A stretch of 64,000 nucleotides of DNA. It comes from Corticimicrobacter populi (GTDB lineage: Bacteria; Pseudomonadota; Gammaproteobacteria; Burkholderiales; Burkholderiaceae_B). The notes under the pieces are model-generated. The model had not been told where the DNA came from. It was given only the letters and a program-made list of their open reading frames with translations, and searched no databases. Below, in pieces: positions 1 to 8,207 of this stretch; positions within the stretch are counted from its first letter, which is position 1; each line of letters starts with the position of its first letter. A program made the position numbers and the translations under genes. The stretch is from positions 1,030,550-1,094,549 of the forward strand of contig NZ_QETA01000001.1 in assembly GCF_003123725.1 (NCBI RefSeq). Reading direction: 5' to 3'.

Positions 1-1
1 C

Positions 2-2746
2 TATCGCACGATCGGTGCCACGGCCGATGGCGCAGGCGGCGGCATGGACCCCTACGACAGCAGCAAGTTCAGCCCCTATGCCCTGAAAATCGACGATCTG
101 GCACCTCCGCGCAACCACAGCGGTCGCGACGATCTACGCTTTGGCGGCGACCAGTCGATCATGCTGGCCGGGGCCTTCAAGACCGACCTGAGCGACGGCC
201 TGCTGGCCTACACCTACCGCGACAAGGGCAATTACTTCGCCGGTCGGCACGGTGCCGACGGCTACCGCGACAACCCCGTCTACGACCTGGACGGCTGCGG
301 CATCGAGTGCAAATCCTCGGCCGCCTTCGTCCCCAACATGGCCGCGATGTATGCCCCTGGCGACGAGGTATTCAACAGCAATACCCGCAACGAAACCTGG
401 CTGGCCAAGAACAACTGGAACCTGCCCAACGGCCAGAAAATCAGCCTGCAATACATGCGCAACGATATCGTCTTTGGAGAGATCAACCCTTTCCAGTCGA
501 GCTTCAACCTGAACTTCCACCAAGCCAATCCGATGTATCGCAACGGCATGGCCCCCCAGACGCAGAGCACCAACTCGCATATCCGCAGCAACACCTACAA
601 ACTGGGCTATGAACTCAAGCCCGAGGGCAACCGCTGGATCGACCTGGAAACCAGCCTGTGGCGCGTCAAGACAGACAGCGAGCGCCACCAGAGCGGTGGC
701 ATGTCACTGGGGGTCAACAATCCGGACCAACTGCATGACAACTGGTATTACTGCAATGTGCGCAACCAGGTACCGCCAGACTATGCCGACTATGGCTGGT
801 CCTGCGCCGATCTCGGCGGCATGTTCGGCTTTGATGCCAATACCACGCGCGACCAGATTCTCGCCCTCTCCAAGGACTGGTTCGGTGATGCCGACCGCAC
901 GGTGGTCTCGGGTGCGCTGCAGCGCACCCAGGTGACCCGCGACGGTGCCAGCCTCAGCAACCGCTTCAAGCTCACGCCGACCTTCAACCTGACCCTGGGT
1001 GCCGATTTCCAGCGCGAGCGTCTGGACGAAGAAAACACCATCGTCAACAGCCAGGACCTGTTCAATCAGTATGGCATGGCCACCGGCCTGGCCAAGCTGG
1101 CCGGCCCACGCGGTGGCAAGCGCCAGGAATGGGGCCTGAACCTGGTCATGAACTGGCAGGCCACCTCCCGGCTGAGCGTGCAGGCGGGCATACGCTATCA
1201 CCGGTTCTGGGTGCGCGACGAGGCGCTGGCGCGCGAACGTGCCAATCGCAATGCGCGGTTTGCCTGGGGTGGAGGAGCCGAGAGATATATCGCAGGATTT
1301 TCCTTGCCCTACTGGAAGCTTGTTCCAGACGATACCGCCAAGAGTCTTAAAGAAGTCATTGCCCTGGAGAATGAATTCAACAAGCTTCTTAAGACCCAAC
1401 AGCCATACGAAGAAGCACTGACCAAGGCTCAAGCGGCAAGAAAGACTTTTGAAGAAAAATATGGGAGCCGCGATTCTTATCAGCATGTACGCGCTATTGG
1501 CGCGGATATACCTCATTGGAACTACGACCAGGATCTAAGCCAAACAGCCATCTACCAACTGGTGACTGACAACATCATTCCTTTCCAAAATGGCAAACCG
1601 GATGCATCCCAGAATCGGCTGAATCCGGAAATTTTCAGTGAAACCACAACAGATCCGCAACCAGACACCCAAGGTACTTACTACAAATATTTAACAGGCA
1701 TTCAATTCGGCATAGATCCTTACGAGGCTAAAAAAGACACGCCCATAGACACCAGAAATATCGATACGAGCAGCTACAACGAACAGGAAATTAACGATCT
1801 GGTATTGACCACCAATCCAACACCAAAAGCCGCTCTCAAAGACATAACAGAAAACCAAAAATGGGCGCAGCCGCAAAAAATGACCGGTGATGCCTGGGCC
1901 CCCATGCTGGCACTGACCTTCGCCCTGACCGACAACCAGCGCCTGTTCGCCCGCTATGCGGAATTGACGCGCTTTCCCAGCCTGTACGAGGCGACCTCGT
2001 CTTCCATCGCCGGCCTGATCAGCCAGCCGACCACGCCCGGCTTCGACCTCAAGCCCGAGCGCAGCCGCAACTGGGAGGTTGGCTACGGCTTTGACTTCAC
2101 GCCCTTTTGGGACAGGCTGGAATATGGCGACGTGCGCCTGACGTATTTCGACAATACGATCGAGAACGTCATCGACACCACCGACGACCGCAGCATCACC
2201 CAGTACGACAAGAAGATCACCCGTGGCCTGGAGCTGCAGAGCCGCATCGATACCGGCGGGTTCTTTGCCTCGCTGGGCGGCACCTACCGGCTCAAGAACG
2301 TCACCTGCGATACCGACATGGCCTTCGCCTACGACATGTACCTGCAGCGGGTGCCGGAATGCATCGAGGGCGGCTTCGGTGCCACGCGTTTCTATCAGTC
2401 GCTGCAGCCCAAATACTCGATCAACGTCGACCTGGGCACGCGTCTGTTCAACCGCCAGCTCGAGCTGGGCCTGCGCGGCATCTACCACGGCAAGGTCGAA
2501 ACCAAGCAGTATGATCGCCTGCTTGCGCAGGGGCTGGAACGGATTTTCACCACCACTGGCAAGCCCTATCACTGGCGTCCCACCCTGTTGCTGGATGCCT
2601 ATGGTCGCTACCAGATCAACAAGAACCTGGCCGTGCATGCCAGCGTGACCAACCTGACCAATCGCTATTACCTCGACCCCATGTCCAACGTGCCTACGCC
2701 CGGCCCTGGCCGCACAGTCACGCTAGGCATGCAGCTTCAGTTCTGA
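2..2746 (+). CDS. TonB-dependent outer-membrane receptor (5' end missing), putative hemophilin/heme receptor
   Basis: The reading frame is open from the left edge, so the signal peptide, TonB box and most of the plug lie outside; about 914 residues are present. Visible are alternating beta-strand segments of a 22-strand barrel, a Cys pair (DGCGIEC) in an early extracellular loop, and a C-terminus ending in GRTVTLGMQLQF with the terminal Phe used for BAM-mediated insertion. The next two genes encode a hemophilin-like secreted protein and a Slam translocator, an order known from heme-capture loci such as hphR-hphA-slam of Acinetobacter. The ligand is therefore inferred to be heme delivered by the neighbour's product. 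Positions about 1280-1890 are clearly AT-richer and encode a loop with a charged helical stretch (roughly residues 440-495 of the visible part), unusual for a barrel. The receptor family is certain; the ligand is inferred. Confidence 0.9.
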   Translation, partial: YRTIGATADGAGGGMDPYDSSKFSPYALKIDDLAPPRNHSGRDDLRFGGDQSIMLAGAFKTDLSDGLLAYTYRDKGNYFAGRHGADGYRDNPVYDLDGCGIECKSSAAFVPNMAAMYAPGDEVFNSNTRNETWLAKNNWNLPNGQKISLQYMRNDIVFGEINPFQSSFNLNFHQANPMYRNGMAPQTQSTNSHIRSNTYKLGYELKPEGNRWIDLETSLWRVKTDSERHQSGGMSLGVNNPDQLHDNWYYCNVRNQVPPDYADYGWSCADLGGMFGFDANTTRDQILALSKDWFGDADRTVVSGALQRTQVTRDGASLSNRFKLTPTFNLTLGADFQRERLDEENTIVNSQDLFNQYGMATGLAKLAGPRGGKRQEWGLNLVMNWQATSRLSVQAGIRYHRFWVRDEALARERANRNARFAWGGGAERYIAGFSLPYWKLVPDDTAKSLKEVIALENEFNKLLKTQQPYEEALTKAQAARKTFEEKYGSRDSYQHVRAIGADIPHWNYDQDLSQTAIYQLVTDNIIPFQNGKPDASQNRLNPEIFSETTTDPQPDTQGTYYKYLTGIQFGIDPYEAKKDTPIDTRNIDTSSYNEQEINDLVLTTNPTPKAALKDITENQKWAQPQKMTGDAWAPMLALTFALTDNQRLFARYAELTRFPSLYEATSSSIAGLISQPTTPGFDLKPERSRNWEVGYGFDFTPFWDRLEYGDVRLTYFDNTIENVIDTTDDRSITQYDKKITRGLELQSRIDTGGFFASLGGTYRLKNVTCDTDMAFAYDMYLQRVPECIEGGFGATRFYQSLQPKYSINVDLGTRLFNRQLELGLRGIYHGKVETKQYDRLLAQGLERIFTTTGKPYHWRPTLLLDAYGRYQINKNLAVHASVTNLTNRYYLDPMSNVPTPGPGRTVTLGMQLQF

Positions 2747-2753
2747 GTTTTTG

Positions 2754-2772
2754 CCGGTTTTCCAAAAACCGG
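2754..2772 (+). other. Intercistronic hairpin between receptor and hemophilin-like gene
   Basis: CCGGTTTT (2754-2761) and AAAACCGG (2765-2772) form a perfect 8-bp stem with a 3-nt loop, 8 nt after the receptor stop codon and 33 nt before the next start codon. No U-tract follows, so an mRNA processing or stability element, or partial terminator, is more likely than full termination. Confidence 0.5.
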
Positions 2773-2804
2773 TCCTTTCCCATGTTCCTCACAAGGAGAA
2801 CAGC

Positions 2805-3713
2805 ATGTCCAAGCGCATTCTCGCAGTGGCTTTGATGGCTTCGGTCGTATCGGCGCATGCCGCCGTGATCGGCGGCTCTACGAATACATCCAAGATCGAC
2901 CCCAAGGCCTCCACCCTACTGCCGTTCGGTGCCGACAAGCCGGGCCTGTCCATCAATGGGTCTTCCATCGTCATCAATCTGGAGGACGGCCCCATCAAGC
3001 ACATCAACCAGAAATACAGCAATACGCCGATCAACAGCAGTCCCACCCAGAACGTCAATGGCGCGCTGAATCCGAAATACCTGACGCTGAAAGACGTCAA
3101 CCCGGTCATCGGTCTTTTCACCAATCCGACGCTGGGCCAGGTCTGGTACGAAAAACGCGCCTACGACACGCAGATCTACAGCGTGCGGCAAATCGCCGAT
3201 CCGGCCATCCCGGCCGCGCCCAAATTCGGCGGCCTGGTGATCGCCAAGGTCCCCAACCTGCCGGCCGGCACCTCGGTCTATTTCGGTGAGTGGGCGCCAC
3301 GCGCCGGCAATCCCAGCACCGGGTCCGATACCAACCTGAACCTGAACAGCGCGGACCATACCGTGTGGTACGTCGGTGAAAACCCGACCGGCAATACCAC
3401 CGGGCTGGCGACCGCCAACTACAACGTACTTGGCGTCAACCAGCACACACCCGGACAAAATGATTTCTACACCGGCGTACTGACGGCAGCGTTCGGATCT
3501 GCGAACCCTAGCCTCAGTGGGAGTTTGGTCCGCGGTTCAGACCAGATCAATTTTGCAGGTACTGTGATCAACAACACCAATGGCACCTTCGCCAAGGGCA
3601 ATGAGATCAAGGGCCAATTCTACGGCGCAGGTGCCGCAGCCCTGGCCGGTTACACGACGCGAGGCACCACTGACACTCGTGACGACATTGCCTTCGGCGG
3701 CCGCAAGCAGTAA
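2805..3713 (+). CDS. Hemophilin-like Slam-dependent secreted protein
   Basis: The predicted product is 302 aa. The start at 2805 has an AAGGAG Shine-Dalgarno at 2793-2798; a TTG further upstream has no such support. Residues 1-19 form a signal peptide ending AHA, with no lipobox Cys, so the mature protein (starting AVIGGS) should be soluble and released rather than a surface lipoprotein. The middle contains VYFGEWAP and VWYVGENPTG, and the C-terminus has the glycine-rich beta-barrel signature of TbpB/HphA-type Slam clients (KGQFYGAGAAALAG, ending DDIAFGGRKQ). Known relatives (HphA of Acinetobacter, hemophilin of Haemophilus) bind heme and return it to a TonB-dependent receptor. Flanking by such a receptor and a Slam supports the same role. 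Heme binding is inferred; His residues lie in the N-terminal half (IKHINQ, ADHTVW), but which would ligate heme cannot be told from sequence. Confidence 0.82.
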   Translation: MSKRILAVALMASVVSAHAAVIGGSTNTSKIDPKASTLLPFGADKPGLSINGSSIVINLEDGPIKHINQKYSNTPINSSPTQNVNGALNPKYLTLKDVNPVIGLFTNPTLGQVWYEKRAYDTQIYSVRQIADPAIPAAPKFGGLVIAKVPNLPAGTSVYFGEWAPRAGNPSTGSDTNLNLNSADHTVWYVGENPTGNTTGLATANYNVLGVNQHTPGQNDFYTGVLTAAFGSANPSLSGSLVRGSDQINFAGTVINNTNGTFAKGNEIKGQFYGAGAAALAGYTTRGTTDTRDDIAFGGRKQ

Positions 3714-3732
3714 TCCAGGCTGAAGCCAGACC

Positions 3733-3763
3733 GCATGCAGGACACGCAACCCGTCCTGCATGC
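3733..3763 (+). other. Strong intercistronic hairpin upstream of the Slam gene
   Basis: GCATGCAGGAC (3733-3743) and GTCCTGCATGC (3753-3763) are perfect 11-bp reverse complements with a 9-nt loop, 20 nt after the hemophilin-like stop codon. There is no U-tract. Such an element could protect the 3' end of the abundant secreted-protein mRNA or attenuate readthrough into the translocator gene. Confidence 0.6.
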
Positions 3764-3848
3764 CGGGCGGCATCAGTCGCTGATTCCGCCCGCTCCGGCT
3801 CCATCACCGATTCGCACTATTCCCGTTCGCCCTACCCGATGGCAGATC

Positions 3849-5327
3849 ATGAAACTTCCGCTGCACCCGCTCCTGCTGACCTGCTTCCTGTTGCTGGCGC
3901 TGCCGCCTGCAGTCCAGGCCAACGATGACGATACCCGTTTCCTGCTGGATGCCACCCGCCAGCGCATGGAGCGTGAACAACGCGGCGGCTGGCTGCCGGA
4001 TACGCCATCAGTTGAAGGACGGCGCATCGTCATCGAGGGGCAGGAATACCGCGTGGGAGAAAGCGCGGATGAACTGGCGCTGGGGATCTACTACGCCATC
4101 AATTTCCAGCAATGGCACAAGGTCGAGGAGTTTCTCTCCAAATACCGGCTGCTGGCCGGTCACCAGCCCGCGCTGGTGCTGCTGGCCGAGGGCCTGGTGG
4201 CGCGAGCGCGAGGCGATATCGGCACGGCGCTGGACAGGCTGGAAGCTGCCGAACAGGCCGCACCCGGTGACGTCCGCATCCAGCTAGAACTGGCGCGCGC
4301 CTACGCCGAGGACTACCAGAACCGGGAGGCCATCCGCCAATTCGACCTGGCCGAGCAAGGTAATATCCCGGACGCGACCCGGCAGGTCATCCGCGGCAAT
4401 CTCGACGCCATCGCACAACGCAGCCGCTGGCACGGTTCATTCAGTATCGGGCGTGGCTACAACAACAATATCAACCAGGGCAACGGTGCCGAGCAGTGCA
4501 TTGCCGGCATACTGGACATCTGCTTCGTGACCGAAGCGCTGCCCAAGCCCATCGGTTCTTTCTTCACCGGCTATCAGGCCACGCTGCAACGCAGCGTGCC
4601 GCTCGCGGGACACCACAACCTGCTGCTGCGCGCCCTGGCCTACGGTGCCCAATACGACAGCAAGGACCACCAGAACATCTATCTGCAGGACAACAGCGAC
4701 AATACGACCTTGCTGCAGGCTGGCTACAACTTCAAGAATGCAGCCACCGAGTTCACCCTGTCCCCCACTTTCGAACACTACTATCGGGATGGTCATACCA
4801 ACTACACCGCGCCGGGGCTGGACCTGAGCCTGACGCGCGATCTCGGCCCACGCTGGTCCCTGCATACCCAGGGCAGCACCAAGCGCTATCATTATTCGGA
4901 TACCGAAAAACAGTATTTTGCCGATTACACCCTGGCCTCCGGCGGCTTTGGCATCAGCCACAATTTCTCACCGCTGGCGTCGGTCTATGCCGGCATGGAC
5001 TGGACCCGTCGCAAATACGACTGGGATGCCTCCAGCAGCCGTGAACAGGCCGTGCGGATCAGTGCCTTCAAGCTGTTCGAAAGCGGTATCTACGTCAACG
5101 CGATGGCCATCTACCGGGACAGCCGCTACGATGCGACGACTTTCCTGTCGGACTCGCCGCGCCACGATACCCAGAAAATGCTGATTGCCGCAGTCGGTGC
5201 GCCGCGTTGGACGATCGGCGGTTTTTATCCGGAAATCCGATTCAAGCGTGTCATCAACCGCAGCAACCTGCTCTACTACGGATACCGGCAGAGCGAAGTC
5301 TCGCTGAACTTCAAATACAACTTCTGA
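3849..5327 (+). CDS. Slam-type outer-membrane translocator (DUF560 family)
   Basis: The product is 492 aa. The ATG at 3849 begins a clear signal peptide (MKLPLHPLLLTCFLLLALPP, cleavage after VQA); the frame is open further upstream but would bury it. Residues about 75-175 are TPR-like helices (periplasmic), and from about residue 194 alternating strands form a barrel of about 300 residues ending SLNFKYNF with a C-terminal Phe. This is the architecture of Slam (surface lipoprotein assembly modulator), which moves TbpB- or hemophilin-type clients across the outer membrane. The client is almost surely the product of 2805-3713. No convincing Shine-Dalgarno precedes the start, and a strong hairpin lies in the 135-bp gap, both consistent with lower expression than the client. 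Confidence 0.88.
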   Translation: MKLPLHPLLLTCFLLLALPPAVQANDDDTRFLLDATRQRMEREQRGGWLPDTPSVEGRRIVIEGQEYRVGESADELALGIYYAINFQQWHKVEEFLSKYRLLAGHQPALVLLAEGLVARARGDIGTALDRLEAAEQAAPGDVRIQLELARAYAEDYQNREAIRQFDLAEQGNIPDATRQVIRGNLDAIAQRSRWHGSFSIGRGYNNNINQGNGAEQCIAGILDICFVTEALPKPIGSFFTGYQATLQRSVPLAGHHNLLLRALAYGAQYDSKDHQNIYLQDNSDNTTLLQAGYNFKNAATEFTLSPTFEHYYRDGHTNYTAPGLDLSLTRDLGPRWSLHTQGSTKRYHYSDTEKQYFADYTLASGGFGISHNFSPLASVYAGMDWTRRKYDWDASSSREQAVRISAFKLFESGIYVNAMAIYRDSRYDATTFLSDSPRHDTQKMLIAAVGAPRWTIGGFYPEIRFKRVINRSNLLYYGYRQSEVSLNFKYNF

Positions 5328-5331
5328 GGCC

Positions 5332-7644
5332 TCAGGATGCAGGCTTCCAGCCATCCATATGACGCCGCAGGAAAGGCCTCGTGACTGATCGCGGTGCCTC
5401 GACCATCATCTGCGGCGTGCCTTCGAAAATGACCTGTCCACCTTGCCGGCCAGCCCCCGGTCCCATTTCGATCAGCCAGTCGGCGTGAGCCATGACATCG
5501 AGGTTGTGCTCGACCACCACGACCGTGCTGCCCTGAGTTGTCAGCGTATCGAAAATATCCAGTAGCCGCTCGACATCAGCCATATGCAGGCCAGAGGTGG
5601 GTTCATCGAATACATACAGCGTTCCCGCTTCGGCCAGCCGGGAAGCCAGCTTGAGCCGCTGGCGCTCGCCACCGGATAAAGTGCTCAGGCGTTGCCCGAG
5701 CATGGGATACCCCAGCCCTGTCGTGAGCAAACGCCTCAGCAGCGTGCAGATGTCCACGCCCACCGCACCGGCCTGCTGTGCGGCGAAGTGCTGCAAGGCC
5801 CGGGCCACAGAGAATGACAGCACCTCGGCAATGTTGCACCCCAGCCAGGTGGCAGCGCGCGCCGCCGGATTGAAACCCGTACCATCGCAGGCTTCGCAAG
5901 GCGTTTCCACGCTGTCCATGAATGCCAGGTCGGTCTGGACAAGGCCCAAGCCCTTGCAATCCGGGCAAGCCCCCTGGGCGTTGCTGCTGAAGAGACTGGC
6001 TGGCTGCCCACAGGCCCTGGAAAAACCAGCACGGATGACATCGAGTACACCGATGTAGCTGGCGACCGAAGCTCGCCGCGTACCGCCGAGCCCATGCTGG
6101 TCGATCAGGATGGCCTCAGGGTAATGGCGTGGCAGCAGGCGATTCACCAGGGTACTTTTACCCGATCCCGCCACACCGGCCACCACAGTCAGCACGCCTG
6201 CGGGAATGGCAACACTGACATCATGCAGACTGTGCAGGGAAAGATGGTTCAGTGGCAACCAGCGCGTTGCCCCGCGAGGTATGCGACTGGCGGGGACAGG
6301 TCGACGCAGGCAACGACCCGTCAAGGTATCGGCCTGGCGCAGCCCGGCGCAGTCGCCCTGATAGACCACGTCGCCACCTTCCGTGCCAGCGCCCGGCCCC
6401 ATGTCCACCACATGATCGGCAACCGCGATCACATCAGGATCGTGCTCGACCACCAGCACGGTATTGCCGTTGTCACGCAAGCCGCGCAGCAATGCATTGA
6501 GCTGGTGAACATCCCTGGGATGCAGGCCCACGCTGGGTTCGTCGAAGATATAGGCAATATCGGAAAGACTGCTGCCCAGATGGCGTACCATCTTGACACG
6601 CTGCGACTCGCCGCCGGACAGGCTGGTGGTATCGCGCCCCAGACTGAGATAGTCCAGGCCGATGGCCACCATCTGCGACAGACGTTCGATGATGGCCGCA
6701 ACCACAGTCGCCACCGGCGCAATCTGCAGACTGCGCATGAATGACAACAGATCGGCTATATCCATGGCCGCACAACCCGCGATGGACTTGCCGGCGATCC
6801 GACAGGACAGGATGGTCGGATTGAGCCGTGCACCACCACAATCAGAACAGGGCTGGCGAGTAATCACCTGTGCAAGGCCCTCGCGTTCTGCCTGGGTCAG
6901 GCGGCTGGGTTCATGGTCGAGATAGGCCCGCCTGAAACGCGGCACGATTCCCTGGAAGCGGGCCGTTGCAGGCCACTCAGGCAAAGGTGTGGGTACCGGC
7001 AGGTCGTCGGCATGCAGCAGTATGTTCCAATGCTCGGGACTGAAATCCGCCAGTGGCTTGTCGCAATCGAAGAGCCCCGCGCAGACATAGCGCTTCCATC
7101 GATACGTACCGGGCGCAAAGGTCGGAAACCGGATGGCCCCCTGGTTCAGCGACAGGCTGCGGTCGATCAGTCTCTCCAGGTCGAGTCGATCCACCACGCC
7201 CAGTCCCTGGCAGGCCGGACACATCCCCTGTGGATGGTTAAAGGAAAACACATTGGCATAGCCCACGAAAGGCTGGCCCGCACGGGCAAACAACAGCCGC
7301 AGCAATGGCGAAATATCGGTGGCTGTGCCCACTGTCGAACGGGCATTGCCGCCCAGCGGCTTCTGATCCACGATGATGGAAGCCGGCAGGTTGCGCAGGG
7401 CATCGGCCTGTGGTTGCCCGTAATGCGGCAGGCGATGCCGGACAAAGGCGCTGTGATGCTCGTTGAGCAGACGCTGCGACTCGGCAGCGATGGTATCAAA
7501 GACCAGCGAGGACTTGCCCGAGCCTGACACACCAGTGAATACGGTAATGCAATGCTTAGGAATCTTCAGGCTGACGTCGCGCAGATTATTGCTGCGAGCC
7601 CCCACGATCTCGATATCCCGATAAGCGCCGGCACGCAGGTTCAT
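5332..7644 (-). CDS. UvrA-like ABC ATPase without the UvrB-binding domain (class II UvrA)
   Basis: 770 aa, against about 940 for canonical UvrA. Two ABC modules are intact: Walker A GVSGSGKSS (residues 38-46) and GVAGSGKST (about 490), signatures LSGGESQR (342-349) and LSGGERQR (about 680), Walker B YIFDEPS. Zinc-type motifs are present (CPACQGLG near 142, CSDCGG near 266, CPDCKGLG and CEACDGTG in the second half). The region between the first Walker A and the first signature is too short to hold the UvrB-interaction domain. Class II UvrA proteins are associated with resistance to DNA-binding drugs rather than core excision repair. The MarR gene immediately upstream overlaps the start by 4 nt, so the two are probably co-transcribed and induced together. 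Confidence 0.88.
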   Translation of the reverse strand: MNLRAGAYRDIEIVGARSNNLRDVSLKIPKHCITVFTGVSGSGKSSLVFDTIAAESQRLLNEHHSAFVRHRLPHYGQPQADALRNLPASIIVDQKPLGGNARSTVGTATDISPLLRLLFARAGQPFVGYANVFSFNHPQGMCPACQGLGVVDRLDLERLIDRSLSLNQGAIRFPTFAPGTYRWKRYVCAGLFDCDKPLADFSPEHWNILLHADDLPVPTPLPEWPATARFQGIVPRFRRAYLDHEPSRLTQAEREGLAQVITRQPCSDCGGARLNPTILSCRIAGKSIAGCAAMDIADLLSFMRSLQIAPVATVVAAIIERLSQMVAIGLDYLSLGRDTTSLSGGESQRVKMVRHLGSSLSDIAYIFDEPSVGLHPRDVHQLNALLRGLRDNGNTVLVVEHDPDVIAVADHVVDMGPGAGTEGGDVVYQGDCAGLRQADTLTGRCLRRPVPASRIPRGATRWLPLNHLSLHSLHDVSVAIPAGVLTVVAGVAGSGKSTLVNRLLPRHYPEAILIDQHGLGGTRRASVASYIGVLDVIRAGFSRACGQPASLFSSNAQGACPDCKGLGLVQTDLAFMDSVETPCEACDGTGFNPAARAATWLGCNIAEVLSFSVARALQHFAAQQAGAVGVDICTLLRRLLTTGLGYPMLGQRLSTLSGGERQRLKLASRLAEAGTLYVFDEPTSGLHMADVERLLDIFDTLTTQGSTVVVVEHNLDVMAHADWLIEMGPGAGRQGGQVIFEGTPQMMVEAPRSVTRPFLRRHMDGWKPAS

Positions 7645-8108
7645 GCCGGTTCCCGTTCGTCTGCCTGTCCACTGATCTGCAATGCAGCACTGACTTTTTC
7701 ACACAGTTCAGTGAAGATCGCCTGCTCACCAGGCGACAGCGCTGCCATGACGCGCAGCGCAGCGTCATGCCGGCCCATGGCCGCCCTCATCAGGAAATCA
7801 CGACCGCGTGGAGCCAGCAGCGTCAGCTGTTCACGACGGTCATCCTCGCCTTGCGCCTGTGCGACCAGCCCCAGATCCTTGAGCACACGCAGCGACTTGG
7901 AAATACCGGTGCGTGCCACGCCCAGTCGTGCCCCAAGCAGAGAGGGTGTCATGGCTCCCTGCAGACGCAACAGTTCGAGAATGTCGTATTGAGCCCAATT
8001 CACAGCCTCAGAGGTGTAGCGCGCACGCCGCGCCACGAGGATACACTGCAGATGCGACAGCGCATTTTCCAGGGGATCGGGCTCATCGATTGAGGCTATT
8101 GATACCAT
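7641..8108 (-). CDS. MarR-family transcriptional regulator
   Basis: 155 aa with the MarR winged-helix layout: recognition helix region LLGARLGVARTGISKSLRVL followed by the wing GEDDRREQLTLLAPRG. It is translated just before the UvrA-like gene (overlap 7641-7644) and divergently from an MFS transporter. The 99-bp gap to the transporter holds two near-identical TTTCCAT-NNGGAAA palindromes, plausible operators for autoregulation and control of both arms. The inducer is unknown; a toxic aromatic compound or antibiotic is typical of the family. Confidence 0.9.
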   Translation of the reverse strand: MVSIASIDEPDPLENALSHLQCILVARRARYTSEAVNWAQYDILELLRLQGAMTPSLLGARLGVARTGISKSLRVLKDLGLVAQAQGEDDRREQLTLLAPRGRDFLMRAAMGRHDAALRVMAALSPGEQAIFTELCEKVSAALQISGQADEREPA

Positions 8109-8121
8109 ATCGCACCTTTGG

Positions 8122-8135
8122 TTTCCATACGGAAA
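8122..8135. promoter_or_regulatory. Candidate MarR operator 1
   Basis: TTTCCATACGGAAA is an inverted repeat with 5-bp arms, 14 bp upstream of the marR start codon. It shares TTTCCAT-GGAAA with the second palindrome; the centres are 53 bp apart, about five helical turns, which would put both on one DNA face. Confidence 0.6.
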
Positions 8136-8171
8136 TTCAAAACAATTAAATATGCCTAAATTCTAGAATAA

Positions 8172-8191
8172 TAATTTCCATTTGGAAATTA
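8172..8191. promoter_or_regulatory. Candidate MarR operator 2
   Basis: TAATTTCCA-TT-TGGAAATTA is a perfect inverted repeat with 9-bp arms and a 2-bp centre in the AT-rich divergent promoter region, just upstream of the MFS gene. It is the better of the two matching sites. Confidence 0.65.
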
Positions 8192-8207
8192 AATCATTAC
8201 AGATATT

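Noticed and set aside
5325..5334. Palindrome TGAGGCCTCA between slam and the UvrA-like gene
   Set aside because: It simply contains both convergent stop codons in a 10-bp palindrome; too short to be a terminator and without a U-tract.
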